A program made the translations under genes and the position numbers. From positions 186,001-250,000 of the forward strand of contig WTXD01000002.1 in NCBI GenBank assembly GCA_022496205.1: a DNA stretch of 64,000 bases. The letters run 5' to 3'. Of the stretch, positions 1-13,044 are shown one piece after another. Below the pieces are notes generated by a model that made no database searches, was not told the origin of the DNA, and worked only from the letters and a program-made list of their open reading frames with translations. The stretch comes from Gloeopeniophorella convolvens (taxonomy: Eukaryota; Basidiomycota; Agaricomycetes; Russulales). Every line of letters starts with the position of its first letter. Position 1 is the stretch's first letter.

Positions 1-1616
1 GGCGACTCGCGCGCGCGCCCCTGGCAGAAGCGGCGACGTCGACCCGTCGCGCGCTGCTGCCCCGGCCACTGATCAAAAATATCATGGTGGACGTGGACGT
101 GGTCATGTGCATGCGCGTCGCCGGGCCATCGCCCTGCCTCTTCCGTCCGGTCGTTTATCCGGCTCTATCATACATCCCAGTCCATTGTTTTCCCATGCAC
201 GCACGCCCGCGCGTCCCTGCCATGGTCAGGCTCGAGACGATCGCGACGTCTTACGCGCATGCGCAGATCATCACGCGCTGCCTACGGTGGCAGTTCAGAT
301 AACGCGTAACTTCGCGCGACCCCGGCGACGCGCGCGCGTGATTGTTGGTTCCGGGCGCGCTGTAACTTAGTACTTACATGCTCTACTGGAGTGTACTTCG
401 TTCGATTCCGCGCGCATTCCGGGCGTCCCGCCGCGCCATCAGTGTTCTTGGAGGTTTGATATCCAGAGTTGGTTGGACGTTCGCTGTCCGCGGACGTCCG
501 TCGGTCGCGGTCGATCGGTCGGTCGGTTCATCGGGCCACTGGCACGCACGCACGCACGCCTGCCACGGGCTCCAGAGCACCGGCGCGCATGCTCCGAGCC
601 CAGGGGGCGTGCGAATACTTCGGTGCGCGTCGAGATCCGCCGCCTCGCGCTCCTGTTCAGGAAGGCTCAAACGAACGCGCCGCCACCTTAGCTTTTACTT
701 GCCGTGGCCCCTATTATTGTAGCATGCGTGCGTGACCGCGCCCGCTAACCTTCTTATTGTCTGCACCTCTTCGCGTCCAGGCGATCTTGCGCCGGGGACG
801 GGCCCGGCGCGCGCAGGGTGCTGATTGTTTCTGACAGCCCGGCGCCACCGGTGCCCAGGTGCCTTCATAGAACGTTCCTGGCGAGCGACCTTCCAAGTTC
901 CTCGAAGGGCCCCCAGGAATCCCTACTTAGTGCGCCCCTCACAACAACAACAACAGCAGGAAGAATGATCTGGCGCAGCGAAACGGGGGTGTCACGCCCG
1001 CCGGGTCCCACGGACTGAATGGACGATTAGTGTGCATATGGTGGCGCAGTGCCACTGGCCTCGTGCTACGAGGGCCAGCCCGCTGGGCCGCTCCTCCCTA
1101 TTGTGTGCGCCGATCGCGTGCTCGAGCCGTCATCCTTGCGCCGTGGTGGCCTGGGGCCCTGCGCGTGCCTTTCCCGGTGGCCCCCACCGATCCAGCGCTG
1201 CGCGCGCCAACTCCGAGCGATATACGCATATACATGCGCGCAGGTCACGCGCGCGCGCGGTGCCCCTACGCCAGTCCCGCGTCCGGGATGGCGGGGGCGC
1301 AGAGGCGAACTCTGCGCATGCTGCGTTTCAAGTGGGCTGCGGGCCGGGCGAAGCAGAAGCCGTACACCACCTCGAGACAATAGGGCGCGTGCATATGCAT
1401 TGATCGCGAAGCTTTGGCATACACTACCATACGAGGCCCGCGGCGCGAAGCACATGTGCGTCGAAGGCTGCAGTGGGGCACGTTCTAGCGCGGATGTGGC
1501 ACGCGCGCCGGGGCACGAGGGGGCACTACTAGATTACACGAAGCTGTCGTACTCGTATGTACTACACAGTATATGGCACTAGGCGCGCGGCTGCTAGGAA
1601 GGAGCCCGCGCTGCTG
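1..1616. other. GC-rich stretch without a recognisable gene
   Basis: No open frame here looks like a protein. The frames are short, compositionally biased (Arg, Ala, Pro) and overlap on both strands, as expected from GC-rich noncoding DNA. The stretch is rich in alternating purine/pyrimidine runs (repeated CGCGCG, GCATGCG and CGCACGCACG patches, for example near 540-560 and 1240-1260). The right end is the 3' flank of the VPS23 gene, which reads leftward into this region. I saw no tRNA, telomere repeat or transposon terminus. Confidence 0.6.
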
Positions 1617-3623
1617 TCAGGCCCAGCCGCGGTGCACAGAGGCGCCCAAGGGCAGAGACGCCTGTATGCGTTCGATGAGCGCGCGCTTCATGAACTGTTC
1701 CTCGGCGAGCACACGAGTCGTCTGCAGGCGCGCGGAGGTCAGTAGGCGCGCGCTAAGACGCAGCCAGCGGGCACACGCACGCGCAGGAAACGGTCGAGAT
1801 CGATCCGGCCAGCGTTGAGCGCGCGGTGCAGGTGGTAGATCGTGTCCTCGATCGCGTTGTCCTCTGCTACGAGGTCGATGAGCCTGCGGGACGCGTCAGC
1901 GCACCGATACGCGCAGGGGAGGCGCGGCGCAGCGCGGCGCGACACGTACTGGTTGTGCACGATCGACGTGGAGCACACGAGCTCGTCGACGGGTGGGTCG
2001 CCCTTGCGCCTCAGCTCTGCAACGCCGCGCTCTGCCGCTTGCACCGCGTCGCGCAGGCGGCTCGCGACGCCGCGGCACACGTCGCGCACAGCCTCGAGCC
2101 TGCCCATCTCATCTCGGATCGCCGGGACGCCGGTGAGGAGGTCTGCCTGCTGCGCGCGCAGGCGCTCGCCGTCTAGGGCCATTGCTTCCGCGAGCGAGGC
2201 AAGCTCCGCGCGCAGCTTGTCGTGCACCTGCGCGTGCAGGTGCAGGAGCTCCGGGTTCGGCGGCCGCGGTGGCGCGGCCTGCGCGTGCGGCGCGGGCGGG
2301 TCTTCGGCTGCGGCGTCTTCGTCCAGTAAATTCGGGGGCGGAGGAGCTGGGGCGGGTTGTGGCGCCGGAGGCGCCGGCGAGAGCGCAGTTGGTTGAGGCG
2401 CATAGACGGGAAAGGGCGGTGGCGGTGAGACCGGGCCTGGCACGGCTGAAGGAAGTGAGATTGGCACACCAGCCGAGACAGGATGAGACTGGTTCGGAGG
2501 ATGGGACCACCGGGATGAGCTCGGAGCGGCATCCGGATGGTATACCGATGGAGTCGCCTGCCATACAGGTGGGGTTGTGTGAAAAGTGTTTCCGATGGAC
2601 TCGTTTCTATTGTGTGCGAGGGTTGGAGCGGGGCTGTGCAGAGGCTGTGAAGGACCTGACTGCGGCGAAAAAGGAGGCGGAGGAAGAGGCGGCTTCGGAG
2701 GGAGACTGGGCTGTTTACGTGAAGGAGAAAAATGAGCGGACGGAGCACGGGTCCTGTCACTGTCGAGCTCACATTGGTGTGATATTGCGGGTGAAGGGGG
2801 CTGTGATTGTTGGAGTGAGGACTATGAGCCGTAGGAGGCAACGGTTGCGGGACGCCGGGGAGATTTGAACTTGGCGGCTTCGGTGGAAGGATGGGTCGAG
2901 AAGGCGAAGAGGAAGACGCGATGGGGGGCGCAATCGGAGGGCCTGTCTGCACAGAAGGACGAGGAACGGGGGGTGGTGGACGAGAGGTGTAATCGGGCGT
3001 AGTCTGCGGGGATGGCCTCAAATCGGAGGGCCTAGATTGCTGCTGCTTGGGCTTTGAGTAAACAGGGGGTTCAGTCGAGAAATAGCGCTGCAAGGCCTGG
3101 ACGAGTGATAGCAGATCACATCCCTAGAAGCTAGTTAGCAGATCTGCCAGATCAGATTGGGGGGACGATGTCGAGGTGGCGCACCTCGAACTTCTTTTCC
3201 CAGTTGAGGACATAGTCGATCCTGCAGAGCCCACTGACATCGACGTATTTGCCTGGTCTGACCAGCATGTCGGAGGTGGGAACTACGAAGACGAGGGGTG
3301 GTTCGCGAGGGTACTGGCGCGCGACCCATATGGCTATAGGGATATGGTAGGAAGCCTGGCGATAGGTTATGGGAAGGAGACCATGAATGCACAGCAGAAG
3401 CTGGGTGCGGCCGTCGTCATAGGCTGGAAGGGAGGAGGCGATAAGATGGCGGGTTACGGAAGGACGTGGGTGGGTACGCTACTGAACTATAGATGTCCGT
3501 CTTTGGGCGGAGGGTGGGACAGGCCGCGAGAGTCGCATCGACATCGGCGAATACCCTGTGCTTGTCTGCGTAGGTGGCGATGTTCTGCCTGAGCCATTTT
3601 TGAGTGAGGGACTCGGCGGCCAT
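1617..3623 (-). CDS. VPS23: ESCRT-I subunit Vps23/TSG101
   Basis: ESCRT-I component that binds ubiquitinated cargo and sorts it into multivesicular endosomes. The first exon (start 3623) encodes an N-terminal UEV (catalytically dead E2-like) domain beginning LTQKWLRQNI. The domain continues after an intron (3487-3424, GTTCAG donor) with YDDGRTQLLLCIHGLLPITY and the TSG101-like REPPLVFVVPT stretch. A further intron joins EKKFE to GCDLLSLVQALQRYFS, closing the UEV. A long Pro-rich linker follows, interrupted by a 62-nt intron (2772-2711). The C-terminal part has a coiled-coil stalk and a steadiness box; the last exon (1721-1617) reads TTRVLAEEQFMKRALIERIQ. About 560 residues, five introns. All exons join in frame, so the gene appears intact. 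It is divergent from the TEA-factor gene to the right. Confidence 0.9.
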
Positions 3624-4811
3624 CGTCGTACTGGTCGCGGGGCACGGCGACGGCGACGGTGACGGAGCGATGCGGCGAGGGCCGAGCGGGGACCGGCTTA
3701 GCGCGAGCTAGGCGCTCGGTCCAGGTTTGGTCTCCGCGCCAAGTGTGCTTCCCCGCAGCGCGGCTCGAGTGCTGACACAATCCCCGCTGAATTCTGGGGA
3801 CCGAGTTGCCCTTTTGGTATGGTGCGATTTGATCTGTCGGCGACCCCGGATCATGGCCTGCTGCGGTGATTGGCCCGTCCCGTTCCCTTTGTTCACGGAC
3901 TGGCTGCGGGCGGGGCTGCGCCCCGACCGAGAGCTCCGAGGGGAAGAGAGCGGTCGCTGGGGGCGGTCGCGCAGGTGAGCAGGGGCAGGGGGACGATCGG
4001 CCTTCGGAAGCATCTCCGGGGGGTTGCCGGCGGTGTGCAGCGGGGAGGTCTGCGGTCTTGTTGTCGTTGCGAGAACGGCGAATTGATTCACTGCCCAATA
4101 TGGTAACTTGAAGGGCAGTGAGGAATCTCCGGCAGGCTCACTCCATCATCTCACAGCGCTCCCGGTCCAGCAGACAGAACCCCCTTGACTCTCCAAACCT
4201 GGCTTTCTGGTCTAGAATTGATGCTCGCTCCGACCTCTTCGAGTCTTGGAACTGGACGCGCACATGGTTTGCTCGTGGGGGCCCCGCAGCCACTGACACG
4301 GACTGGTGCCAGCAGTCTTCCGCTCCGCGCCCAGTCTGAATCACACCTCGGCTCCTCGCACCACACCGCTCTCCTGGCGACCCAGCAGAGCGCCCGAGAG
4401 ATCCAACACTGGGCCGCGCCCCGATTCCGTATCCGTCCTGGTCTCTAACGTACCTACCCACACCTGTCAGGTCCAGCAACCCAAACCATCAACCAGATCT
4501 TGCATCTCGCATCCTCCTTCACCCCCGCCCAATTATTGCCCATCTCCAAATCAGCGGACCCTACTTCCCCCTTTGGGTTCCTGTCTCTATTTTCCAGGCG
4601 TCTTCTCGTCTCCGTTTCGCCAACGTTACTTGTTACTTGTGACTACTTTTCATGACTGGCCGTGAACCACCCGTCCTCGGACCACGTCCCGTCCTCTATA
4701 TAACCGTCCGTCCGTCCGGTTCGCTACGCTTCTACTTTCCTCTCGCTCTGCTCCTCCGTCCGGCCTTCATTCCTTCTTCGTCTCTCCCCCCACCCTCGCT
4801 TCGCGTTCCCC
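3624..4811. promoter_or_regulatory. Shared divergent promoter region, VPS23 and TEA factor
   Basis: About 1.2 kb between two genes that read away from each other, with no convincing coding sequence. The right end looks like a strong fungal promoter: a TATATAA box at 4697-4703 followed by a long pyrimidine-rich tract (about 4725-4805) running up to the ATG at 4812. The length is generous compared with other divergent spacers in this window (173-224 bp). That fits a long regulatory region for a developmental transcription factor, though this is inference. Confidence 0.5.
4697..4703 (+). promoter_or_regulatory. TATA box of the TEA-factor gene
   Basis: TATATAA lies about 109 nt upstream of the chosen start codon and is followed by a CT-rich tract, the usual arrangement for strongly expressed basidiomycete genes. 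Confidence 0.5.
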
Positions 4812-6466
4812 ATGGGCATGTCTCCCTCACCCAAGTCCTCCCCTAGAGGCGCGCGCTCCTCGCCCTCGTCTTCAGAGCACAGAACCCTTACCCCTCAAAG
4901 AAAGCATCGCAAGATGCTCAAGGATGGCACCAGCGAGGTCTGGCCCGAGAGCGTCGAGAAAATTTTTGTCGATGGTGCGCGGTAACCACCCTCTTGCCCG
5001 CTCATCGTCCTTCTTATCTTTACGTGTGTGCCACCCAAGGCCTTCGGCAATACTGGGAGTCTCCCTGGGCTACGTATTCGCGCGGGCGAAGCAGGTGGCG
5101 GAACCAGTTTCTTGTTGACTACCTCAAGGAGGCCGGGATCGAACGTTCCAAAAAGCAGGTTGCGAGTCACATCCAGGTCCTGCGGAACATGTGGAAGGGC
5201 GAGAAAGGTACGCCCCGCTTCTTTTGGTCCATCTCCGGCGCGTCCGAACCGTTGCCTTTTTTCCAAGAATACCAGCTCGTCGCGGGGGGAGAAGAGCTCT
5301 TCCAGGAGAGCGGATTACTCTCTCACAAGTCGGGCCCTCCGCGTATTGCGCCGCCGGACGTGCGCGTCAAGGAGGAGTGTAGGGATGCGCAATCGCCGCT
5401 CGCGCCGCGTACGCCCTCGGACGGCGGCGAGTTTTCGTTTGAGAGTGATTACGCACCGCTTGACTCACTTCAAACACTGGAACTGCCCCCCGGGCAGCGT
5501 GCCCAGAGCACGTTCCTAGCACCGCTTCCCCTCATGCCACCCTCCCAGTCCAGAGGATCCGTGAAAGGTGAGGGCCAAGTCGACTTCCCCCCATCCGTAC
5601 CCCCGCATCTGCCCTACCTCGGGTCCGGAGTCTCCCCACCGCACTTCCTCCGAAATAGTATCACCGCGCTCTCGCTCTGCGCTGCCGGCATGCAACCATT
5701 GGTGGTCGAAGTCGACCGCTTCACGTCGTCATCGCAATCGGTCTCAAATTACTCTTCACGTGTCTCTATCCACATCAGGCTATCCCTTTCGTCCCTACAT
5801 GACGTATCGAGTCCGCCCACGCTGCACGGCTTCTCGGGCACCGCGACTTTCGGCACGCCCTGGACTTCTGCGGCGCAGTGCGTGACTCGCGTGTATGCGG
5901 GCGGGCTGTGCACGTCAGAAGAGCAGGGCTACTTTGAGGCTGCAGCGCCACTCTCGTCCCTGTCGCCGACGCCGGTGACCGCGCCACTGCCCGAGTCAGG
6001 CCTGTCAAGCTGCCGATGGGGGAACGTAGGTGCGTGCACGTTCCGCCGCAGCACGCACGCGCCTCGTTGCTGACACGTGTCGTGCACAGGTGTGGAAACC
6101 CGCATCATCCAGCAGGTCATCGTCGACAACGAGGAGCTCGCGTGGATCACGTACGACCTCGCGCGGACGCCCAGCGGCCCGCCGACCGCGGAGGTCGTCA
6201 GCGTGCATAAGGACCCCCGCCGGGAGCAGCAACTCGTTGCCGCACCCACCGCGCTCCCGCAGACTGCGCCCTTCTTGAACCTGGAAAACTGGAACTCGGG
6301 CCCGGCGTACTCCTCGTACTCGCCATACGTGCCGCGCTCGCACGAGCAGCCCTCGTCCGCCCTGTTCTCGACGTACTCGTCGCTTGGCGGCTCGTCTGAC
6401 ACGCCCTTGTCGGACGCCGGCGACCACCCGTATACCCAATACTCTTCGTCTGCCCTCTTCTCGTAG
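4812..6466 (+). CDS. TEA/ATTS-domain transcription factor
   Basis: DNA-binding regulator of the TEA family (TEAD, Tec1, AbaA). Exon 1 from the ATG at 4812 carries a Ser/Pro-rich leader and the first TEA helix (SEVWPESVEKIFVDG). After an intron of about 65 nt the next exon gives YSRGRSRWRNQFLVDYLKEA and then KKQVASHIQVLRNMWKGE, the hallmark recognition-helix block. A third exon starts EYQLVAGGEELFQ. A fourth exon (from about 6090) starts VETRIIQQVIVDNEELAW and runs through a Ser/Tyr-rich tail to the stop at 6466. About 480 residues. The region after the TEA domain is low complexity, probably a transactivation region. In ascomycetes such factors control filamentation or conidiation; the target process here is unknown. 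Confidence 0.85.
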
Positions 6467-6838
6467 GGCCGACGCCGTTCGCCCTCGCCTGCCACCCAGG
6501 CCCGCGGACGGAAGGCAAGCTCGCTCAACGCAGCTCGCCTACCACAAAAAGCGCTGTGGTCGGCTTTCGTGTTTTTGTATTTTTTTTTTTCTTGTGTTGG
6601 AGCCCGGGACGCTGTCTGCGCATCGAGAGGACCTCTTCCATCACCCCCCACTTCGTGTCGTTTATCTTACTGGTTATTTAGTGCCCGTGCATCCTCCATC
6701 GCCCCATCCCCACTGTATTGTGTACACCGTGTAGATTAGCCCCTACGAGCCCGGCCACAACTACCTGTATATCACCACCATCACCCACGTCTGCCGTCCA
6801 ATATATGTCTTTCACCCAGCCACCCCAGTGCCCCCTAC
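6467..6838. other. Convergent 3' flanks of the TEA factor and NOC3
   Basis: 372 bp between two genes that end toward each other. It contains a T-rich run (about 6577-6590) and AT-richer DNA suitable for polyadenylation. No coding signal. Confidence 0.5.
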
Positions 6839-9687
6839 TTACGCGCGCACGTAGTCCGCCAGCTCCGCCGCGGCTGCACGCACCCGCACATCGACGTGCG
6901 CGGAGCGCAGCAGGAACAGCTCGTGCGCGCTGCTCGCGAATGGGTTGCTCAGCTGCGGGTCCGCGACGTCCGGCCGGTACACGCCGTCGACGGTGCGCTC
7001 CTCGCTCGCAAGCAGCGCCTCGAGCCGCGACTCGCGCGCGAGCAGCCCGCCGACGAACGCCAGCGCGCGCTGCGCCGCGCCGCCCGGCCAGTGCAGCGCG
7101 GCGCCGAGCAGGCGCTTCGCGAACGCCGCGCCGCGCCAGGGCGGCGCGGCGGCGCGCGGCGCGAACGCTAGGTGCAGCGCGCGGAAGAGCATGTCCGCCG
7201 TCGAGGGCGCGCCGGCGTCGACGTCGGGCGCGAGGCTGAGCGCGAGGAGCAGCGCGTAGAGCTGCGTCGTGAAGTCGCCCAGGTCGACGTTGAGCGCCTC
7301 GCCTGTGCGCAGGGGAAGCTCGTCAGCGCGCGCTGGAGGGGCTGCGCGGGGCGCCGCGACGGGGTGCGGGACGCTGCGCACCTTGCCCGGAAAGAAGCTC
7401 GTATGCCGTCACGATGCACGAGAGCCGAAACCGGGCGTCCTCCGCGCTCGGGACATGTGATTGCCCGGGCTGCTGTCCCTGGAGGCGCGCGTCTGCGGCG
7501 CCGTCCGTGCGCGTAACCAGGTCCTTGAGGACGCGCATTAGGTCCCGGAAGAAGTCGATGCTGACGAGATGCGCGTATTTCGCGATGCCCTGGAGCGCCG
7601 CGGGCAGCAGCGGCGTCGGCGCCGGGTTCTTGAGTATGCGGAAGTACAGCACGAAGAGGAGCTTGAGTGTTTCTGTTTGCTGTGCGCGCGCGGCGCGTAG
7701 GTCAGCCATGGTTTCGCGGGACGCGGCGCGCGCGGATAAGACAGAAGCTCGGCGCTATAACGTACGTTTGACGCGCGCTCTTCTTTGTCCACGCTGGCCT
7801 CGGCCTCTTTCATCTCCTTCGCGATCTCTTTCCTTTCCTTGAGGACCTTCCTCGCCTTCTTGCTGAGATGTGCGGATTCTGCGCCTTTGGCTTTGGTCTT
7901 CTTCGGCTGCTTGGACTTCTTCTGCCCCACGTCCTCGCGTTGCACCGCGGCTTCTGACGCGCGGATGCCGAGCTCGGTCTTGAGGCGGAGGTGCAGCAGA
8001 CATGTCAGGACGTTGGGATGCACGTTGAAACGACGCTCCTTGATCATCCGGTTCAGGAGCCGGACGACCTCAAGCGACGGAACACCGGTTTCATCTGCCC
8101 GAAATACCGAGATGATGGTCTTCAAACAAAGGTCGGATGCCTGGGTGACGTACGTTAGATAAGATCCGTAGCGTGTAATCGGGAAGTTCGACAGACCTCG
8201 TCCCATGATTTTTTGCTCAGCCGAGCAACAATAGCACCCATGATATTGACACGGAAGTTGAAGTGGGTAACCTCGACCAGAAGAGTGCATAAACATTGTA
8301 ATGCGACACCTTCCAGGCCAGTCTTCGCTAGATATCGAGTGTGAGCATGATCCGGACACGTACTGGAATCAGATGTCTACCTTTGAGTTCACCGTCTAGT
8401 GTTTTGAGATAGTTCTGATATATGCTGACTAGGCCCTGTTCCCACTCGCGAGTGCGAGAAACCATCTGGCTGACCTTCTCGGCCTTTTCCTTGTCGGTCA
8501 GCTCACGGATCCGGTATCCAGGAATTATGTCCCTGAAAACCGCGAGCTGTGACAGTATCGTCAACTTGCGAATAAGCGGGTCATTCTTGACAGGTTCGGG
8601 ATGTGTTGGGCTCGATACCTCTGGCAAGGAGAAAGTGTGAAGTCGCCGCAGAAGCCCGAGCTTAAGAAGAATGAGCCAAACGATCAAACTATGAACAGAA
8701 GATGCTCACGCTATTTTCAGGATCTGAAACAATCTCCTGACAGATGTTTGCAACTTGCTCCTTCGCGTATTGTATTCGCAGCTTTCTTGAGGGGTTGCCG
8801 ATGACCTCGATGACCGAAAGGCGTCCGAAGCGAGCACCAGTGGTGATGTCCTCCCTTTTTGACTCAGGTTCGGGCCGCTGCTGTGGAGGCCCTTCCTCTT
8901 CACTCTCTTCAGACTGCGCCTGGACGACTAGCTTAGGTCCAGTACGTTGTATTCGACCATCACCGAGCTTGATCGGTAGGCGGTCGATGACCACCTCTCC
9001 TTCTGACCACGATGGCCGCCGTCGCCGTGGGACCGCCTCATAAGACATCTCAGCGTCAGAGTCTGAGGACGCTTGTTTGGGACGCGACCGAGTTTTGCCA
9101 GTGTTCACCGCCTCATCGTCTGATGGATCGTCGTCTGACGCAGCGTTGTCTTCTGATAAGCCAGAGTCAACCTCTGACAATTCTTCTTCGATACCAGAGG
9201 ACCAAACCTCCTCATCGTCGGTATGCGAGTTGACAGAGGGAAGGTCGTCGTCTATGGGTGCCTTGCGCACTGGACGGTCCAAGCGACGCAGGCGGTCCTG
9301 CTCTCTTTTGCTCCTATCACAGATGTCGTACGTCAGCTGTGCATCCAATTAAGCAGCACGTACCTCGAGATCCCTTTCTCGTCTAATGTCTGCAAGAATG
9401 CGGCACCCGAGCCATACTCGTCCATGAGGCCAAAATCGTCATCTTCGAGACCCGAGTCTTCAGAGTCACGATCTCCCTTTGGAATCTCGATGGTTGTCCG
9501 CTCAAAGGCGCGCTCCTTGCCCTTAGCCTTAGCAGATTTTGTCGGCTTGGCGGGCGTGCGGGAGGTTGAAGCAAGCTTGCGCTTCTTGGAAGGGCCCTGG
9601 GATTATAGTTTAGGGTGAAAGCATCGGAAATGAGCAGTGTGTAATTACCTGGCTCTGTGTTGCCGGCCGTTTTGTCTTCGTGCCCAT
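6839..9687 (-). CDS. NOC3: Nucleolar complex protein 3 (Noc3)
   Basis: Noc3 works with Noc2 in maturation and intranuclear transport of pre-60S ribosomes and also has a reported role in DNA replication licensing. The start at 9687 gives a short basic first exon (MGTKTKRPATQSQ), then a Lys-rich exon and an acidic Asp/Glu/Ser-rich stretch (about 9050-9230), a usual nucleolar signature. The diagnostic block is LTILSQLAVFRDIIPGYRIR with EKVSQMVSRTREWEQGL, typical of the Noc3 core. Downstream exons carry the helical CBF/Noc domain and a Lys-rich stretch (KKSKQPKKTKAKG). The C-terminal exon is Ala-rich and ends DVRVRAAAAELADYVRA. About 830 residues with at least six introns. It shares a 224-bp divergent promoter with APC5. 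Confidence 0.9.
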
Positions 9688-9911
9688 GGTTATGTGCTGC
9701 GCTGAGCTGCAGTCCAGTCGGAGCCACCGCTGCGGTCCGGAAAACTTGGAAGACTCGGTTACGCGTATAAGGAGATCTAGTCCCACGCTGACACGCGACG
9801 CGACCTGGCGCGACTTGTGCCTTGACCGCGACTGTGCCAGACACAAAATACCATTCCGCTTTTTAAGGCTTTCGCCAGTACCTATTCCCCAACCGCCGTG
9901 ACTCTAGAATC

Positions 9912-12774
9912 ATGGAAGAGCCAGAGATACCCCCGACTGCGCATACCCTCAGACCCCACCACATTGGCCTGCTCATGGTCATGGTGCTGCTGTACCGACA
10001 TTGTCCACGCAAAAGATTCCACCCGTCTTTCTTAATTCAGGTCCACAGAGTACTTTTGGAGGAAGTGGTTGAGGTACGATCCTTGACACCTGATCTACGA
10101 TGACGCCGAGCATTGTCGTAGGTCACGCCCCCCAGGTCGTTCCCTAAGCTACTGGAAGCTCTTAAGGCTGCCCCGCACAGCGGAGATGAGGGTGCTAGAG
10201 TATTCTTCGAGTCTCTTCAACCGGAGGTACGCGTCATCTATTCGAGCAATGAATATTTGCTGTAACTGTTGCATGTTAGCGTATCGACTTCGTGTCGGTC
10301 GATTATATGACCAACTTCTTTCACGGTGCGAATGACTGGCGCTCGTGTTTCTGGAGGCTTAGCAGCTGGCCCAGGTGTATCTTATCTCTACGTTGAACAT
10401 AAGGGTGGGGAAGAGGTACCCTCAGCCATTCCTCGCGCGTGCCTCTGTCTCACCCATCTCCATCGTCTAGGCAGACATTGTAAGAGCGCGTGAAGTGTTC
10501 CATCGTCTCTCTAATCTTTCTGGTAGAGCCGCCGCTCGATATTTGGCTACTTTTGCCGGCGGGCTGTTGTTTCGTACATGAAGCTCTCGTTTGCAGGCGT
10601 ATCCAAGTTACGCGTTGATTACCATGAATGGCTTCACGGCAACACCACAGTGGGGTATGAACGCATGGAGAGGGATCTCATCACGTTTGGTATGTCCTTC
10701 TCCTCGAATCACATGTCCTCAGCATGGAACGGCACCTCCAGATACGCTACTCCTGAAAACGCATGCAGATGAGTACAGGTGGGCAGAACCTGACGCATAC
10801 TCAGAGTACGCGGTCTCTCCCGCCCGCTTTCCGCATCCAACGATGATCACTCAGTTTCGAGCGTGGTGCCGCAATTGGAGATTCCAACGCCGCCTCTGAA
10901 AGCCTACGGCGATTCTTCGAACAACATTTTCACGAAGACAGCGATTCGTCAGTAAGGCATCTCTGAGGGTTGGAGTCTGAGCTGAATAAAGCTTGGCCCC
11001 TCTCACAGTGGCGTACGGCAACACGCATTGCTCAACCTCTCCCGCATGCATTATCTGCGACATGAGCACGCTGCAGCCCACAAGGTATTCTGATCTTGCC
11101 CGGGATCTTCGCCTGCCATATTCATCCTTTGCTTCCTGTAGTTCCTAAAAGAGGCAATAGAGATATCCCGCTTGGCCGGTGATGAGAAGACGCTTCAGCA
11201 GTGTCAAAGGTACGGGTTCATGGTACCCGAGGGAACCTGTATCTGATCGAAGTACAGCTTGCTACACCGGCTGCCACCCAAACGTAAGAGTCAAAGGCCC
11301 ATGATCAACGAGATTCAGCCGGGCCTCCACCCCATTGAGGTTCTGTTTGACGTCGAGAAGCTCCTCAGGGTCAAAAATGTAGGTTGGTGTCGTAATACGT
11401 CTTCTGTTTTGTCTCAAGCCCGAGCACAGGAACAACCACTCAGTGCTTCATTTGAGAAGATCATCCAAGCCATCGGTCTTTATGATCATTGGATCGACGT
11501 GCAAGGAAACTCTCTGGATAATGCCGATCAGTGGAGTCAACACGCTGTCCAATCAGTTGTCTGGAGCGCAGCAGGTACTATTGAGGCTAACGAATAACCG
11601 GATTTGACTGACGTCGTCTTAGGTTGCGAGAAGTTAGCAGCTATTGAAGAAAACATCGTTACTGCATTCGGTGAGATCGGCGGAGATAACAACAACGTCA
11701 TCACTGTCACATTGAACCGCGCCTACAGGGTTCGTTTACTCTCAACCGGGAATGGCAACCCACTGACCGTTTACATCCCAGCGCGCGAGACAAGGAGGAT
11801 ATCAAGATGCAGTCGCCGTCCTTCTTGAGCCCAACGTCTGGAGAGGCTTGACTCTTAGCGACTACGCGAGATGGGCATCACAGATATGGCATATCATGGT
11901 TCTGAGAGCGAGCAGACGGTCACTTCGTTTTGACGGCTTCCTGCATCACTGAACTGATTAGAGCAATGCAGAGGTCAACTGCGGCAATATAACGATCTTC
12001 TGAAGGTCATGAGGCCCGCTGGAGCGTTCAATCCCCGAGACTACTTCTTCAATGTTGCTGCGTCGGCGACGTCGATAATCCGAGATCCACTGTACGAATA
12101 TATGCAGATGCGAGTACGTCTTAGTTTTCTCGAAGGCTTCTGGCTTGCTCGAGGTCACTCATACTCTTGCTGTAGGAAGTCGGCCAGGCTGCGACAGCCG
12201 TCGAACAACTATTGAAGGCGTTATGGCACTCAGAATTCCAATGTCGGTACGGCTCTTACCGCACGGGTATCGTCTTGCTGGCCGACGTTGGCCTTGAGTT
12301 CGGGATGACCAAGCGCTGCAAGCGGATCATCGAAGAGATCATGCCACAGGTGGGTGGGATTATTAAGTTTCATACGGTTCTAGATCAGGTTCTCAATCAA
12401 CCTATGGGGCGACGTAGATCATTGATGGAGATGACCTGGAACAACGCGCTCTTGCATGCTTCACCCTCGCACGCTGCACCATTGCATCTGGAGAGCGCTC
12501 CCAAGACTCCATCCGCGAAGCATTATCGTATCTTGACATCGCTGAGAAGGACTATGCGACGCTCGAGATTTTGCAGTCGTTGGCGGATGTGCAATTCCTC
12601 ATCTCTGTGCTGTACCACAATCTGGAAATGTTCGAAGAGAGAGACGCGGCCGCGACGAGACACCTAAAGACCGAAGAAGTAATGAAGGAGGCCGCCGTTG
12701 TTATCGCAGAAGACTGGGTGGATGACGTGTGGGAACTTGTTCTCGACGTTGGTGCCGCGCTTTCGAAGCGATGA
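9912..12774 (+). CDS. APC5: Anaphase-promoting complex subunit 5
   Basis: Subunit of the APC/C platform, the E3 ligase that triggers anaphase by ubiquitinating cyclins and securin. The N-terminus (MEEPEIPPTAHTLRPHHIGL) and later blocks (KLLEALKAAPHSGDEGARVF, then RIDFVSVDYMTNFFHG) match the N-terminal Apc5 domain. SIFGYFCRRAVVSYMKLSFA continues it. Further exons encode TPR-like helices (LEVLFDVEKLL-like, then EKIIQAIGLYDHWIDVQGNS), and the last exon ends in DWVDDVWELVLDVGAALSKR. About 750 residues from roughly a dozen small exons. Joins between about 10330 and 10530 need small exons (see findings). The 3' end faces the monooxygenase gene. Confidence 0.85.
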
Positions 12775-13044
12775 TGTGATGGGGGGCGTCTTGCCGTGAG
12801 TCTGCCGTTTGTACCTACTGTACGCTAGTCCTAGAGCTTAGTCACAAGTGCATGTGCCTTGGATGTGAGTGCTGCCTGCTGCCTTGCATGCGCCAACACG
12901 ACAGCGTGCGGATACTGAGACGTCAATGTTTCAATGCCGAACCCGCAAAAGCACCCGGAGCATGCATAAAAATAAGCAATGTGAGTACATCTCTATACAA
13001 CCACTACAATGAACATAGAGTAAATATAGGTACAGTTTGCGTAT

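Noticed and set aside
84..1582. Several overlapping frames of 60-177 codons in the first 1.6 kb
   Set aside because: High GC lengthens random frames. The frames overlap on both strands, are low complexity and show no splice-compatible continuation.
2711..2772. Apparent frameshift in the Pro-rich linker of VPS23
   Set aside because: A 62-nt intron with a GTGAGC donor and AACAG acceptor joins HPQYHTN to PSLPPKPPLP in frame, so no damage is needed.
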